Origin: Lysobacterales bacterium 66-474
GTDB lineage: Bacteria > Pseudomonadota > Gammaproteobacteria > Xanthomonadales > Rhodanobacteraceae
Direction of reading: 5' to 3'
DNA length: 64,000 nucleotides
Assembly (NCBI GenBank): GCA_001899805.1
Contig: MKWP01000015.1
Coordinates: forward strand, 434,001 to 498,000
Shown: positions 46,177 through 54,175 of the stretch, piece by piece
Layout of the letters: each line of letters begins with the position of its first letter
Numbering within the stretch: the stretch's first letter is position 1
Program-made: the position numbers and the translations under genes
Notes under the pieces: generated by a model
The model's input: only the letters and a program-made list of their open reading frames with translations
Told to the model about the DNA's origin: nothing
The model's database searches: none

Positions 46177-48009
46177 ATGAAGGTGAAAGCGATGTTCCAG
46201 CCTGACACGATGCGTTGGCTTGCCAAGGAATCCATCCACCCGGCGACGCGGCAACGCATCCGCTGGTCCCGCGCCGCACTGGCGGTGGCGGTTGCCGCGT
46301 GCTGCGCCACGGCTTTCGCGAAGGACAACCGCCCCGCCGCGCCCGCGTTCCCGCACGCGCCCGCCGCCACCCAGGCGATGCTGGCCAAGGCCAGGCCGGT
46401 CACGGCGAAACATGCGATGGTCGTCTCGGACCAGCACTACGCCACCGACGCCGGCGTGCAAATCCTCAAGGAAGGCGGCAACGCGATCGACGCGGCGGTC
46501 GCGGTCGGCTATGCGCTCGCGGTGACGCAACCGTGTTGCGGCAACATCGGCGGCGGCGGCTTCATGACCATCCATCTGAAGGATGGCCGGAACCTGTTCC
46601 TGAACTTCCGCGAAAAGGCGCCGCTGAAGGCGACCCCGAACATGTTCCTCGACGCCAAGGGCGACGTGGTCGAGGGCCGCAGCACCGACACCTACCTCGG
46701 CGTGGGCGTGCCGGGCACCGTGATGGGCCTGGATACCGCGCTGAAGACGTACGGCACGATGAGCGTCGCGCAAGTCATCGCGCCCGCGATCAAGCTGGCC
46801 CGCGAAGGTTTCGTGCTGGAGGAAGGCGACGCCAGGATCATCAACAACGACCTCGAAGCGCTCAACAAGTACCCGGAATCCGCGGCTGTCTTCGGCCACG
46901 GCGGCAAGCCGTGGAAGGCCGGCGACCTGCTGGTGCAGAAGGATCTTGCCAACACCCTGGAAAAGATCGCCAAGGGTGGTACCGACGCGTTCTACAAAGG
47001 GTCGATCGCCGAGGCCGTGGTCAAGGCCAGCGAGGCCCACGGCGGCATCCTCAGCATGAAGGATTTCGCTTCGTACAACGTGGAATGGAAGAAACCGCTG
47101 CAATGCGAATACCGCGGCTACACCATCCTGTCCGCGCCGCCGCCCAGTTCCGGCGGCACCACCATGTGCCTGGCCCTGAACATCCTGAAACCCTACCCGG
47201 TCGCCGAGTGGGGCTATGCCTCGGTTCCGTTCGTGCACACCTTCGCGGAAGCCGAACGGCGTGCGTTCGCGACCCGCAACACCTACCTCGGCGATCCGGA
47301 TTTCGTGAAGATCCCGATGCAGAAGCTGATGTCGGCGTCCTATGCGGCATCGCTGCGCGCGACGATCCAGCCGGACAAGGCCACGCCGTCGTCGCAGATC
47401 GAAAGCTTCCTGCCCTCAAGCGAGGGCAACAACACCACGCATTACTCCGTGATGGACGCGCACGGCAACGCCGTCGCCGTCACCTACACCATCAACCTCC
47501 TGTTCGGCATCAAGCAGATCGCCGGCGACACCGGCTTCTACCTCAATGACGAAATGGACGATTTCACCGCCAAGCCGGGCGCGTCCAACGACGCCGGACT
47601 CGTGCAGGGCAAGGCCGATGGAGTCGAGCCCGGCAAGCGCCCGCTGAGTTCGATGACGCCGACCGTGGTGCTGAAGGACGGCAAGCCGTTCATCCTGACC
47701 GGGAGCCCCGGCAGCGCCACCATCATTTCGACCACGATGCAAAGCATCATCAACGTGGTCGACTTCGGCATGAACATGCAGCAGGCCGTGAACGCGCCGC
47801 ACATCCACATGCAGTGGTACCCGGATGTCGTGTACGTGGGGCCGGGCCTGCTGACGCCCGAATCGAAGCAGCAACTGGAAGCGATGGGCTACACGCTCAA
47901 GGAACGCCACCTGGGCGTGCTCGAATCCATCCTGGTCAACCCGAAGACCGGCCTGCTGGAAGGCGCGAGCGACCCGCACCGCTCGGCCGGGTCGGCGGCG
48001 GGGTATTAG
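46177..48009 (+). CDS. ggt: Gamma-glutamyltransferase
   Basis: Periplasmic N-terminal-nucleophile enzyme that cleaves gamma-glutamyl bonds; it matures by self-cleavage into two subunits. About 610 residues from ATG 46177 (an internal Met of a longer frame; the skipped part carries promoter-like sequence), with signal peptide AALAVAVAACCATAFAK. The large subunit begins AMVVSDQHYATDAGVQILKEGGNAIDAAVA. The cleavage site and nucleophile Thr420 are in GNNTTHYSVMD; SSMTPTVV and LTGSPGSATII shape the gamma-glutamyl pocket. Stem peptides contain gamma-linked D-Glu to DAP, but whether this enzyme accepts D-Glu is open; glutathione is the default substrate. Confidence 0.93.
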   Translation: MKVKAMFQPDTMRWLAKESIHPATRQRIRWSRAALAVAVAACCATAFAKDNRPAAPAFPHAPAATQAMLAKARPVTAKHAMVVSDQHYATDAGVQILKEGGNAIDAAVAVGYALAVTQPCCGNIGGGGFMTIHLKDGRNLFLNFREKAPLKATPNMFLDAKGDVVEGRSTDTYLGVGVPGTVMGLDTALKTYGTMSVAQVIAPAIKLAREGFVLEEGDARIINNDLEALNKYPESAAVFGHGGKPWKAGDLLVQKDLANTLEKIAKGGTDAFYKGSIAEAVVKASEAHGGILSMKDFASYNVEWKKPLQCEYRGYTILSAPPPSSGGTTMCLALNILKPYPVAEWGYASVPFVHTFAEAERRAFATRNTYLGDPDFVKIPMQKLMSASYAASLRATIQPDKATPSSQIESFLPSSEGNNTTHYSVMDAHGNAVAVTYTINLLFGIKQIAGDTGFYLNDEMDDFTAKPGASNDAGLVQGKADGVEPGKRPLSSMTPTVVLKDGKPFILTGSPGSATIISTTMQSIINVVDFGMNMQQAVNAPHIHMQWYPDVVYVGPGLLTPESKQQLEAMGYTLKERHLGVLESILVNPKTGLLEGASDPHRSAGSAAGY

Positions 48010-48048
48010 CTGGAAAGTGTCACGGAATACGAGGGTTTGTTTTTGCTC

Positions 48049-48119
48049 GTCATTCCGGACGCCGCGCAGTGGCGATCCGGAATCGGTCTGCGATGAAGCC
48101 GCAGCCGGCCCGGAATGAC
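48049..48119 (+). repeat. REP-like palindrome
   Basis: GTCATTCCGGACGCCGCGCA at the left, internal GGCGATCCGGAATCGG, and CCGGCCCGGAATGAC at the right. It lies in the 166-bp gap between ggt and the decarboxylase gene. Confidence 0.65.
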
Positions 48120-48175
48120 AAGATTTCGGGGACGTTGCCAGACTCGCCGGGACTCAACGCCAAGCAGGACGAAAG

Positions 48176-49459
48176 ATGACCGCAACGACTGCCCACACCG
48201 CCCCTGCATCCGCTGACACGGCGTGCCGGGACGGTGTCGATCTCCCCGCTGTGGCGCGGCGCGTGGGCACGCCGTGCCACGTCTATTCCGCATCCGCCAT
48301 CCACGCGCGCATCGACGCGCTGCAAACGGCGCTGCACGGGTTGGATGCGCTGGTCTGCTACGCGGCCAAGGCCAATTCCAACGTCGCGGTCCTGCAATTG
48401 ATCGCGAACGCCGGCCTGGGCGCCGACATCGTTTCGGGTGGCGAACTGTGGCGCTGCCTGTACGCCGGCATTCCGGCCGACCGCATCGTGTTTTCCGGCG
48501 TCGGCAAGACCGCGGAGGAAATTGCGGACGCGCTGGATGCAGGCGTCGCGCGCTTCAACGTGGAGTCGGCGGACGAGTTGCAACTGCTGCAACACGTCGC
48601 GGCGGCACGCAACGTGGTTGCCAATGCATCGGCGCGCATCAACCCGGACGTCGACGCCCTCACCCACGCGAAGATTTCCACCGGCAAGTCGGAAAACAAG
48701 TTCGGCGTGAGCATCGATGAAGCTCGCCAATGGTTCGCGAGCAGCGCAGCGTTGACGCACGTGCGCCTGGACGGCCTGCACGTGCACATCGGTTCGCAGA
48801 TGCTGAGCCTCGATCCGATCCGCGCGGCCCTGCAGCGCGTGGCCGCTTTCTGGCGCGAACTGACCGCTGCGGGACACACGATCCGCAGCATCGACGTCGG
48901 CGGCGGCCTCGGCGTGTGCTATCGCGCAGGCCACGATCATCCGGTGCCGGTCAATGACTACGCCGGCGCGATCCGCGAGGCACTGGCAGGTTTCGAGGGC
49001 CGCATCCTGCTGGAACCGGGACGCTGGCTGGTCGCCGAAGCGGGCGTGCTGCTGACGCGCGTGGTCCGCATCAAGCACGGCCGCGAGCGCAAGTTCCTGA
49101 TCCTCGATGCCGCAATGAACGACCTGCTGCGGCCGAGCCTGTACGACGCCTGGCACGACATCGTGCCGCTGGTGGATGCAACACGTCCGTCGCAAACCTA
49201 CGACGTCGTGGGGCCGGTCTGCGAAACCGGCGATACCTTCGCGCGCGGGCGCGAACTGCCCGAATGCAGGGCCGGCGACCTCGTAATGATCAAGGCCACG
49301 GGTGCCTATGGTGCGTCGATGGCATCGACCTACAACTCGCGGCCGCTCGCCGCCGAAGTATTGCTCGACCGCGGGCGATATGCGGTGGTGCGCGAGCGCC
49401 AGACCTTCGAAGAAATGGTTGCGGGCGAGCAATCCGCCGACCAATGGGAGACCGCATGA
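48176..49459 (+). CDS. lysA: Diaminopimelate decarboxylase
   Basis: PLP fold-type III decarboxylase turning meso-DAP into L-lysine, about 427 residues. PLP lysine Lys65 in CYAAKANSN; HVHIGSQ; the glycine loop DVGGGLGV; the DAP-specific helix LEPGRWLVAEAG; the partner-subunit cysteine in CETGDTFA; GAYGASMASTYNSRP. AGGACGAAAG precedes the ATG. Its stop overlaps the next gene as ATGA. Placement among peptidase and D-amino-acid genes suggests a catabolic role on DAP from muropeptides, although it could be the biosynthetic lysA. Xanthomonas uses a fused LysAC for biosynthesis, which makes a stand-alone copy notable. Confidence 0.92.
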   Translation: MTATTAHTAPASADTACRDGVDLPAVARRVGTPCHVYSASAIHARIDALQTALHGLDALVCYAAKANSNVAVLQLIANAGLGADIVSGGELWRCLYAGIPADRIVFSGVGKTAEEIADALDAGVARFNVESADELQLLQHVAAARNVVANASARINPDVDALTHAKISTGKSENKFGVSIDEARQWFASSAALTHVRLDGLHVHIGSQMLSLDPIRAALQRVAAFWRELTAAGHTIRSIDVGGGLGVCYRAGHDHPVPVNDYAGAIREALAGFEGRILLEPGRWLVAEAGVLLTRVVRIKHGRERKFLILDAAMNDLLRPSLYDAWHDIVPLVDATRPSQTYDVVGPVCETGDTFARGRELPECRAGDLVMIKATGAYGASMASTYNSRPLAAEVLLDRGRYAVVRERQTFEEMVAGEQSADQWETA

Positions 49460-51009
49460 AATCCTGCGCGCGTATCGTGGTGGCGTCCCTGGCACTGGCA
49501 TTCTGCGCGACCACTGCGCAGGCCGCCGCGCCTGCAACGAAACAAGGCACCGGCTTCGATCGCGTGGTCGATGCCGTGGTCGCGTATTACCACCTGCCGG
49601 GCCTTGCGGTCGGCGTGATCGACCACGGCAAGGTGGTGTACACGCGCGAGGTCGGCACGCTCGCATCCGGCAAACCCATCGACGCCGACACGCTGTTCCT
49701 GATCGCGTCCAACAGCAAGGCGATGACCTCCACCCTGCTGGCGCGCCTGGTGCAACAGGGCAAACTGCGCTGGGACGATCCGGTCACGAAATACCTGCCG
49801 ACATTTCGGATGTACGACCCGTGGGTGACGCAGAACATGCAGGTCGGCGACCTGCTGGTGCACCACAGCGGCCTGCCCGAAGGCGCCGGCGACCTGATGC
49901 TGTGGCCGACGCCCAACGATTTCACGCCGCAGGACGTCATCCATGGCCTGCGATACCTGAAACCCGCCTACAGTTTCCGCGCGGGTTACGCCTACGACAA
50001 CACGCTGTACATCGTCGCCGGCCAGGTCGCCGCCGCGGCCGGCGGCGCACCGTATCCGACGCTGATGCGCCGCGAGGTGTTCGATCCGCTCGGCATGACC
50101 CGCTGCCAGATCGGCACCTGGAATCGAGACGAAGTGGGCAACGTCGCCGACCCGCACGTCATCGAAGGAGGTCAGTACGTCGCGATTTCCGCGCACGGCG
50201 CCATCGTCCACGCCACCACCATGGAGGCGGCCGGCGGCGTGCGCTGCAGCCTGCACGACATGCTGACCTGGGCCGGGAACTGGCTGGTACCGACGCCACA
50301 ACAGTTGCAATGGTTGTCGCCGCAGCAGCGGCATGCAGAGTGGACGCCCTACAACCCGATGCCGATCTCGAAACTCAAGCGCGAATGGGATGGCACGCTG
50401 TTCTGGGGCTATGGCTACGGCTGGCGCATCGGCGATGTCGACGGCGAGATGACGGTATCGCACACCGGCACGCTGGAAGGCATGTACTCCGCGATGACGT
50501 TGCTGCCGTTCAAGAAGAGTGGTTTCGTGATCCTCATCAATGCCGAGGCGGATAACGCGCGCAGCGTGCTCATCGAAATGTTGACCAAGCATTTCACCGC
50601 GCCGGACAAGGCGCGCAGCGTCCAGAGTTACGCCGACGAACTGAAGCGCGACGACGAGCAGCGCCGCATCTCGCGCGTGCCCGACACCTCATCGCGCAAA
50701 CCCGCCACGCCAGCCGAGCTGAAAAATGAACTCGGCGTGTGGCGCGACCCGTGGTTCGGCGAAGTGCATCTCTGCGCCAAGGGCAACGAAGTGCAACTTG
50801 CTTCAGCGAAATCGCCGACGCTGACCGGCAAAGTGATGCGCGTCGGCGACAAGTACCTCGTGCACTGGGCCCATGGCGATGCCGAAGCGTGGCTGCGCTT
50901 CCCGCAACAGGCCGGCGGCACGCTGCACATGGCCAAGGTCGATCCGGATGCCGATTTCAGCTATGACTACGAAGACCTGGCCTTCACGCGGAAAGGTGCG
51001 TGTGAATAA
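49456..51009 (+). CDS. Exported SxxK serine hydrolase with C-terminal lipocalin-like domain
   Basis: About 517 residues from ATG 49456, overlapping the lysA stop (ATGA). Signal peptide VVASLALAFCATTAQAAA. Nucleophile Ser85-x-x-Lys88 (ASNSK), YAYDNTLY as the YxN motif, HTGTLEGMYSAM as the third motif. After residue ~400 a small beta-rich domain (LGVWRDPWFGEVHLCAK to the end) resembles the DUF3471-type domain often fused to such hydrolases. Translational coupling to a DAP decarboxylase suggests it acts on DAP- or D-Ala-containing peptides, but the substrate is not determined. Confidence 0.82.
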   Translation: MKSCARIVVASLALAFCATTAQAAAPATKQGTGFDRVVDAVVAYYHLPGLAVGVIDHGKVVYTREVGTLASGKPIDADTLFLIASNSKAMTSTLLARLVQQGKLRWDDPVTKYLPTFRMYDPWVTQNMQVGDLLVHHSGLPEGAGDLMLWPTPNDFTPQDVIHGLRYLKPAYSFRAGYAYDNTLYIVAGQVAAAAGGAPYPTLMRREVFDPLGMTRCQIGTWNRDEVGNVADPHVIEGGQYVAISAHGAIVHATTMEAAGGVRCSLHDMLTWAGNWLVPTPQQLQWLSPQQRHAEWTPYNPMPISKLKREWDGTLFWGYGYGWRIGDVDGEMTVSHTGTLEGMYSAMTLLPFKKSGFVILINAEADNARSVLIEMLTKHFTAPDKARSVQSYADELKRDDEQRRISRVPDTSSRKPATPAELKNELGVWRDPWFGEVHLCAKGNEVQLASAKSPTLTGKVMRVGDKYLVHWAHGDAEAWLRFPQQAGGTLHMAKVDPDADFSYDYEDLAFTRKGACE

Positions 51010-51023
51010 AACCTGCCCCAAAG

Positions 51024-51136
51024 TCCCTCTCCCTTCGGGAGAGGGTGCCCAAAGGGCGGGTGAGGGTTCGGCAATATCACGGCGCTCCTTCATTCCCGAA
51101 CCCTCACCCCTACGCCTCTCCCGAGGGGAGAGGGGT
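51024..51136 (+). repeat. Paired CCCTCTCCC / GGGAGAGGG palindromic repeat
   Basis: Left unit CCCTCTCCCTTCGGGAGAGG with a following GTGAGGGTTCGG; right unit CCGAACCCTCACCC with CCTCTCCCGAGGGGAGAGG. The two halves are also inverted relative to each other, so the whole can fold into one long structure. The purine-rich end supplies the apparent ribosome site of the next gene. Confidence 0.75.
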
Positions 51137-51139
51137 TCA

Positions 51140-51874
51140 TTGCATTTCTGGAAAGGTTCCAAGCACACCGCCTGTGTTCTTGGTTTCGTCCTCGCGACGA
51201 TCACCACCGTCGCAAACGCCGATGCACCGCCGACGATCTCGCCTGCGAAAACCATGGCCGAAGCAGGCATGGTCGACATCCGCACTTTGGTGCCGGACAT
51301 GGCCGAGAACATCCACTACGCCGGCAGCGACAACTTCACCGGCGCGCCGGTGCCGGGTTACAAGGCCGCCAGGTGTTTCCTGCTGAAGCCGGCCGCCGAA
51401 GCGCTGGCGCGGGTCGAACATTCATTGCGCGAACAACACCTGCGCCTGAAGATCTGGGACTGCTATCGCCCTGCCCGCGCGGTCGCCGCGTTCGTGCGCT
51501 GGGCGCATGACCTTTCCGACACCCGCACCAAGGCCGCACACTACCCCAACGTCGACAAGGGCAAGTTGCTGGGTGAATACATCGCGCCGGTGTCGGGTCA
51601 CAGCCGCGGCGCGACCGTCGACCTGACCATGCTGCAATGCGACGTCCACGACCGGCACTGCAAGCCGCTGGACATGGGCACGCACTTCGACCTATTCGAC
51701 CCGCTGGCCCACACCGATTCGCCCGGCGCCACCGCGGCGCAACACGCGAACCGCGAACGGCTGCTGCACGCGATGGCCGCGCAGGGTTTCGAAAACTACG
51801 CAGCCGAATGGTGGCATTACACCCTCACCATGCACCCACAGCCGACCATGCTCTACGATGTACCCGTGCAATAA
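51140..51874 (+). CDS. ddpX: D-Ala-D-Ala dipeptidase (VanX/DdpX family)
   Basis: Zinc dipeptidase (peptidase M15D) that hydrolyses free D-Ala-D-Ala. About 244 residues. Zinc ligands His154 and Asp161 in SGHSRGATVDLTM, then Glu223 and His226 in AEWWHYTL, exactly the SxHxxGxxxD...ExxH order of VanX. Signal peptide CVLGFVLATITTVANA. The best start is TTG 51140, because AGAGG lies 6 nt upstream; both come from the end of a dispersed repeat. In this setting it should recycle D-Ala-D-Ala for DadA; without VanH/VanA neighbours a resistance role is unlikely. Confidence 0.9.
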   Translation: MHFWKGSKHTACVLGFVLATITTVANADAPPTISPAKTMAEAGMVDIRTLVPDMAENIHYAGSDNFTGAPVPGYKAARCFLLKPAAEALARVEHSLREQHLRLKIWDCYRPARAVAAFVRWAHDLSDTRTKAAHYPNVDKGKLLGEYIAPVSGHSRGATVDLTMLQCDVHDRHCKPLDMGTHFDLFDPLAHTDSPGATAAQHANRERLLHAMAAQGFENYAAEWWHYTLTMHPQPTMLYDVPVQ

Positions 51875-51909
51875 GAGAAACCATCCAGATTTACCCAAAG
51901 AAATATTTC

Positions 51910-52061
51910 GTCATTCCGGACGCCGCGCCACAGGAACATCTCGTCATTCGGACGCCGCGCAGCGGCGATCCGGAATCGGTTTCTTTTGTGATTGACGGCA
52001 CTGGATAAACTCACACCGTCCCTGGCGCTCGTGCGGCGCGCCACTTGCGCGGGAATGACGT
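51910..52061 (+). repeat. Tandem REP-like units
   Basis: The unit GTCATTCCGGACGCCGCGC recurs 38 bp later as GTCATTCGGACGCCGCGC, followed by GGCGATCCGGAATCGG; a further GCGCGGGAATGACG closes the element. It fills most of the 225-bp gap before the next hydrolase gene. Confidence 0.65.
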
Positions 52062-52099
52062 CCGTTCTGGAAGGGTTCGGCCCACTCGGAGATTCGACC

Positions 52100-53161
52100 A
52101 TGACACGCAAACCATTTGTCTTCCTCGCACTCGCATGGCTGTCGTTCGCGGCCGCCGCCGCGCAAACGCCGGCCCCGCACCAGGCCCAAATCGACGCGCT
52201 GATGAGCCGCTACGCGGGCGACGTGCCCGGCGCTTCGCTGCTGGTGGTGAAGGACGGCAAGACGGTGATCGCGCGCGGCTACGGCTACGCCAACATGGAA
52301 GAACATACCAAGGCCGGACCGGAAACCAACTATCGCCTCGCCTCGGTGACCAAGCAATTCACCGCGGCCAGCATCCTGCTGCTGAAGCAGGACGGCAAGC
52401 TCAAACTGACTGACCCGGTGCGCAAGTACCTGCCGGAACTTCCGGCCAGCGACGACAAGATCACCATCGAAAACCTGCTGACCCACACCAGCGGCCTGGT
52501 CGACTACGAAGACCTGATTCCATCAACGCAGACTGCGCAGATCGACGACAACGACGTGCTGCGCATGATCGCGTCGCAGGATCGCCTGTATTTCCAGCCC
52601 GGCAGCGCGCATCGCTACAGCAACGGCGGCTATGTGCTGCTGGGCCTGATCGTGCAGCGCGTGTCGGGCATGGACCTGGCCGACTTCATGAAGCAGCGCA
52701 TCTTCAAGCCGCTGGGCATGAACCACACGCTGATGTACGAACACCACCGCGGGCCGAAGCCCGCGAACCGCGCCTACGGCTACAGCCTGATCGACGGCAA
52801 GTGGACGCGCACCGACCAGAGCGTCACCAGCGCCACCCGCGGCGACGGCGGCATCTATTCGAACATCGAGGATTTCGCGAAGTGGGATGCGGCGCTTTAC
52901 ACCGACAAGCTGCTCGACGCCGACTCACGCAAGCTCGCGTTCACGCCCAAGGACCCCATCGCCGACCCCGATACCGACTACGGTTTCGGCTGGCGCCTCA
53001 GCGGCGACACGGAATGGCACTCGGGAGAAAGTCAGGGCTTCCGCAACGTGATCATCCGCTGGCCCAAGCAACACGTCACCGTGGTGATCCTGAGCAACCG
53101 CAACCACTTCAAGCCCTATCCGCTCGCGCTCACCATCGGGGAGTTGTTCCTGGCGCACTGA
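52100..53161 (+). CDS. Exported SxxK serine hydrolase (beta-lactamase-related)
   Basis: About 353 residues from ATG 52100 with GGAG upstream; the frame further 5' runs through a repeat. Signal peptide ALAWLSFAAAAAQ. Nucleophile Ser82-x-x-Lys85 (ASVTK), HRYSNGGYVLLG as the YxN motif, HSGESQGF as the third. Compact single-domain member with the class C beta-lactamase/DD-peptidase fold. It is the last of four such enzymes in the window and the last gene of the wall-degradation stretch. Substrate not assigned. Confidence 0.82.
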   Translation: MTRKPFVFLALAWLSFAAAAAQTPAPHQAQIDALMSRYAGDVPGASLLVVKDGKTVIARGYGYANMEEHTKAGPETNYRLASVTKQFTAASILLLKQDGKLKLTDPVRKYLPELPASDDKITIENLLTHTSGLVDYEDLIPSTQTAQIDDNDVLRMIASQDRLYFQPGSAHRYSNGGYVLLGLIVQRVSGMDLADFMKQRIFKPLGMNHTLMYEHHRGPKPANRAYGYSLIDGKWTRTDQSVTSATRGDGGIYSNIEDFAKWDAALYTDKLLDADSRKLAFTPKDPIADPDTDYGFGWRLSGDTEWHSGESQGFRNVIIRWPKQHVTVVILSNRNHFKPYPLALTIGELFLAH

Positions 53162-53266
53162 GCGGAGAATCGCGCCACGAGCAGCGGGTCGCGCCGCGCC
53201 CGGGGCGAGTCGGGTTTGCGTCGCCGATGCTGGAACCTTTGGGCGGCGCCATGCGACACTTCGCGC

Positions 53267-54082
53267 ATGCCTGCCCACTCCACCACGATGGAACTGCTGG
53301 CGATCCTCGCGATCGCGCTCTATTTCACTGCGGCCGCGGCTTTGGCGCGCCCGCTGCTGGACCAGCGCGCCACGCCGCGTCGCGCGGCGCTGGTGATAGG
53401 CACCATTGCGGTGCTGATGCACTTCGGGGTGTTGTTCGGCATCCACCGCGGCGCCGTCGACCTGCATTTCTACGCGGCGCTGTCGCTGGTCTCGGCGGTG
53501 ATCGCGGCGCTGACCCTGATCGTGAACCTCGCGCGCCCGGTGGCGGCGCTCGGCATCATCCTGTTTCCATTGGCCGCATTGTTCCTCGCCATCGACGAAT
53601 TCCTCGCGCCACCCACCGCACCGTTTCCCATCGATTGGCAAATAGGCCTGCACGTGATCATCGCGCTGCTGGCGTACAGCCTGCTCGCGATCGCCGCGGT
53701 GCTCGCGTTGCTGCTGGCGACCCAGGAACGCGCCTTGCGCAGCCGCCAGTTGAGTGCGTGGGCCGGCGCGTTGCCGCCGTTGACCCAGACCGAGGCGCTG
53801 ATGTTCAGGCTGATCGGCGCGGGCTTCGCGCTGCTGACGCTCACGTTGCTGTCCGGCGTGCTGTTCGTGCACAACCTGCGCGCGCAGCACCAGGCCCACA
53901 CCGCGGTCCTGTCGCTGGTGGCGTGGATCATCTTCGGAGTGTTGCTGTTCGGCCGCCGGCGCTGGGGCTGGCGCGGCAACCGTGCGGTGCGCATGACGCT
54001 GACCGGCATGGCGATCCTGCTGCTGGCGTTCTTCGGATCGAAATTCGTGCTGGAGATGATCCTGCACCGGCCCGGCATGTGA
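53267..54082 (+). CDS. CcsA/YpjD-like inner membrane protein
   Basis: About 271 residues, eight hydrophobic helices, resembling the cytochrome c assembly family (CcsA/HemX/YpjD). Start uncertain: ATG 53267 or ATG 53288 (MELLAILAIALYF), neither with a good ribosome site. In many gammaproteobacteria the homologue sits beside ffh; here the next gene is an unrelated protease. Function in haem handling is known only for other family members. Confidence 0.75.
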   Translation: MPAHSTTMELLAILAIALYFTAAAALARPLLDQRATPRRAALVIGTIAVLMHFGVLFGIHRGAVDLHFYAALSLVSAVIAALTLIVNLARPVAALGIILFPLAALFLAIDEFLAPPTAPFPIDWQIGLHVIIALLAYSLLAIAAVLALLLATQERALRSRQLSAWAGALPPLTQTEALMFRLIGAGFALLTLTLLSGVLFVHNLRAQHQAHTAVLSLVAWIIFGVLLFGRRRWGWRGNRAVRMTLTGMAILLLAFFGSKFVLEMILHRPGM

Positions 54083-54175
54083 CCATGCGGCAGGCACGAC
54101 GACCGTGCAGTCCTTGCGCGGTTGTGCAAATATCCGCGGCGTTTGCAGCTTGAGCCTTCTCGTTCGGGAGCTTCC

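Noticed and set aside
51140-51874. Vancomycin-resistance vanX
   Set aside because: Motifs are VanX-like but there is no vanH, vanA or VanRS next to it; the neighbours are wall-degradation genes, so a DdpX-type nutritional role is more likely.
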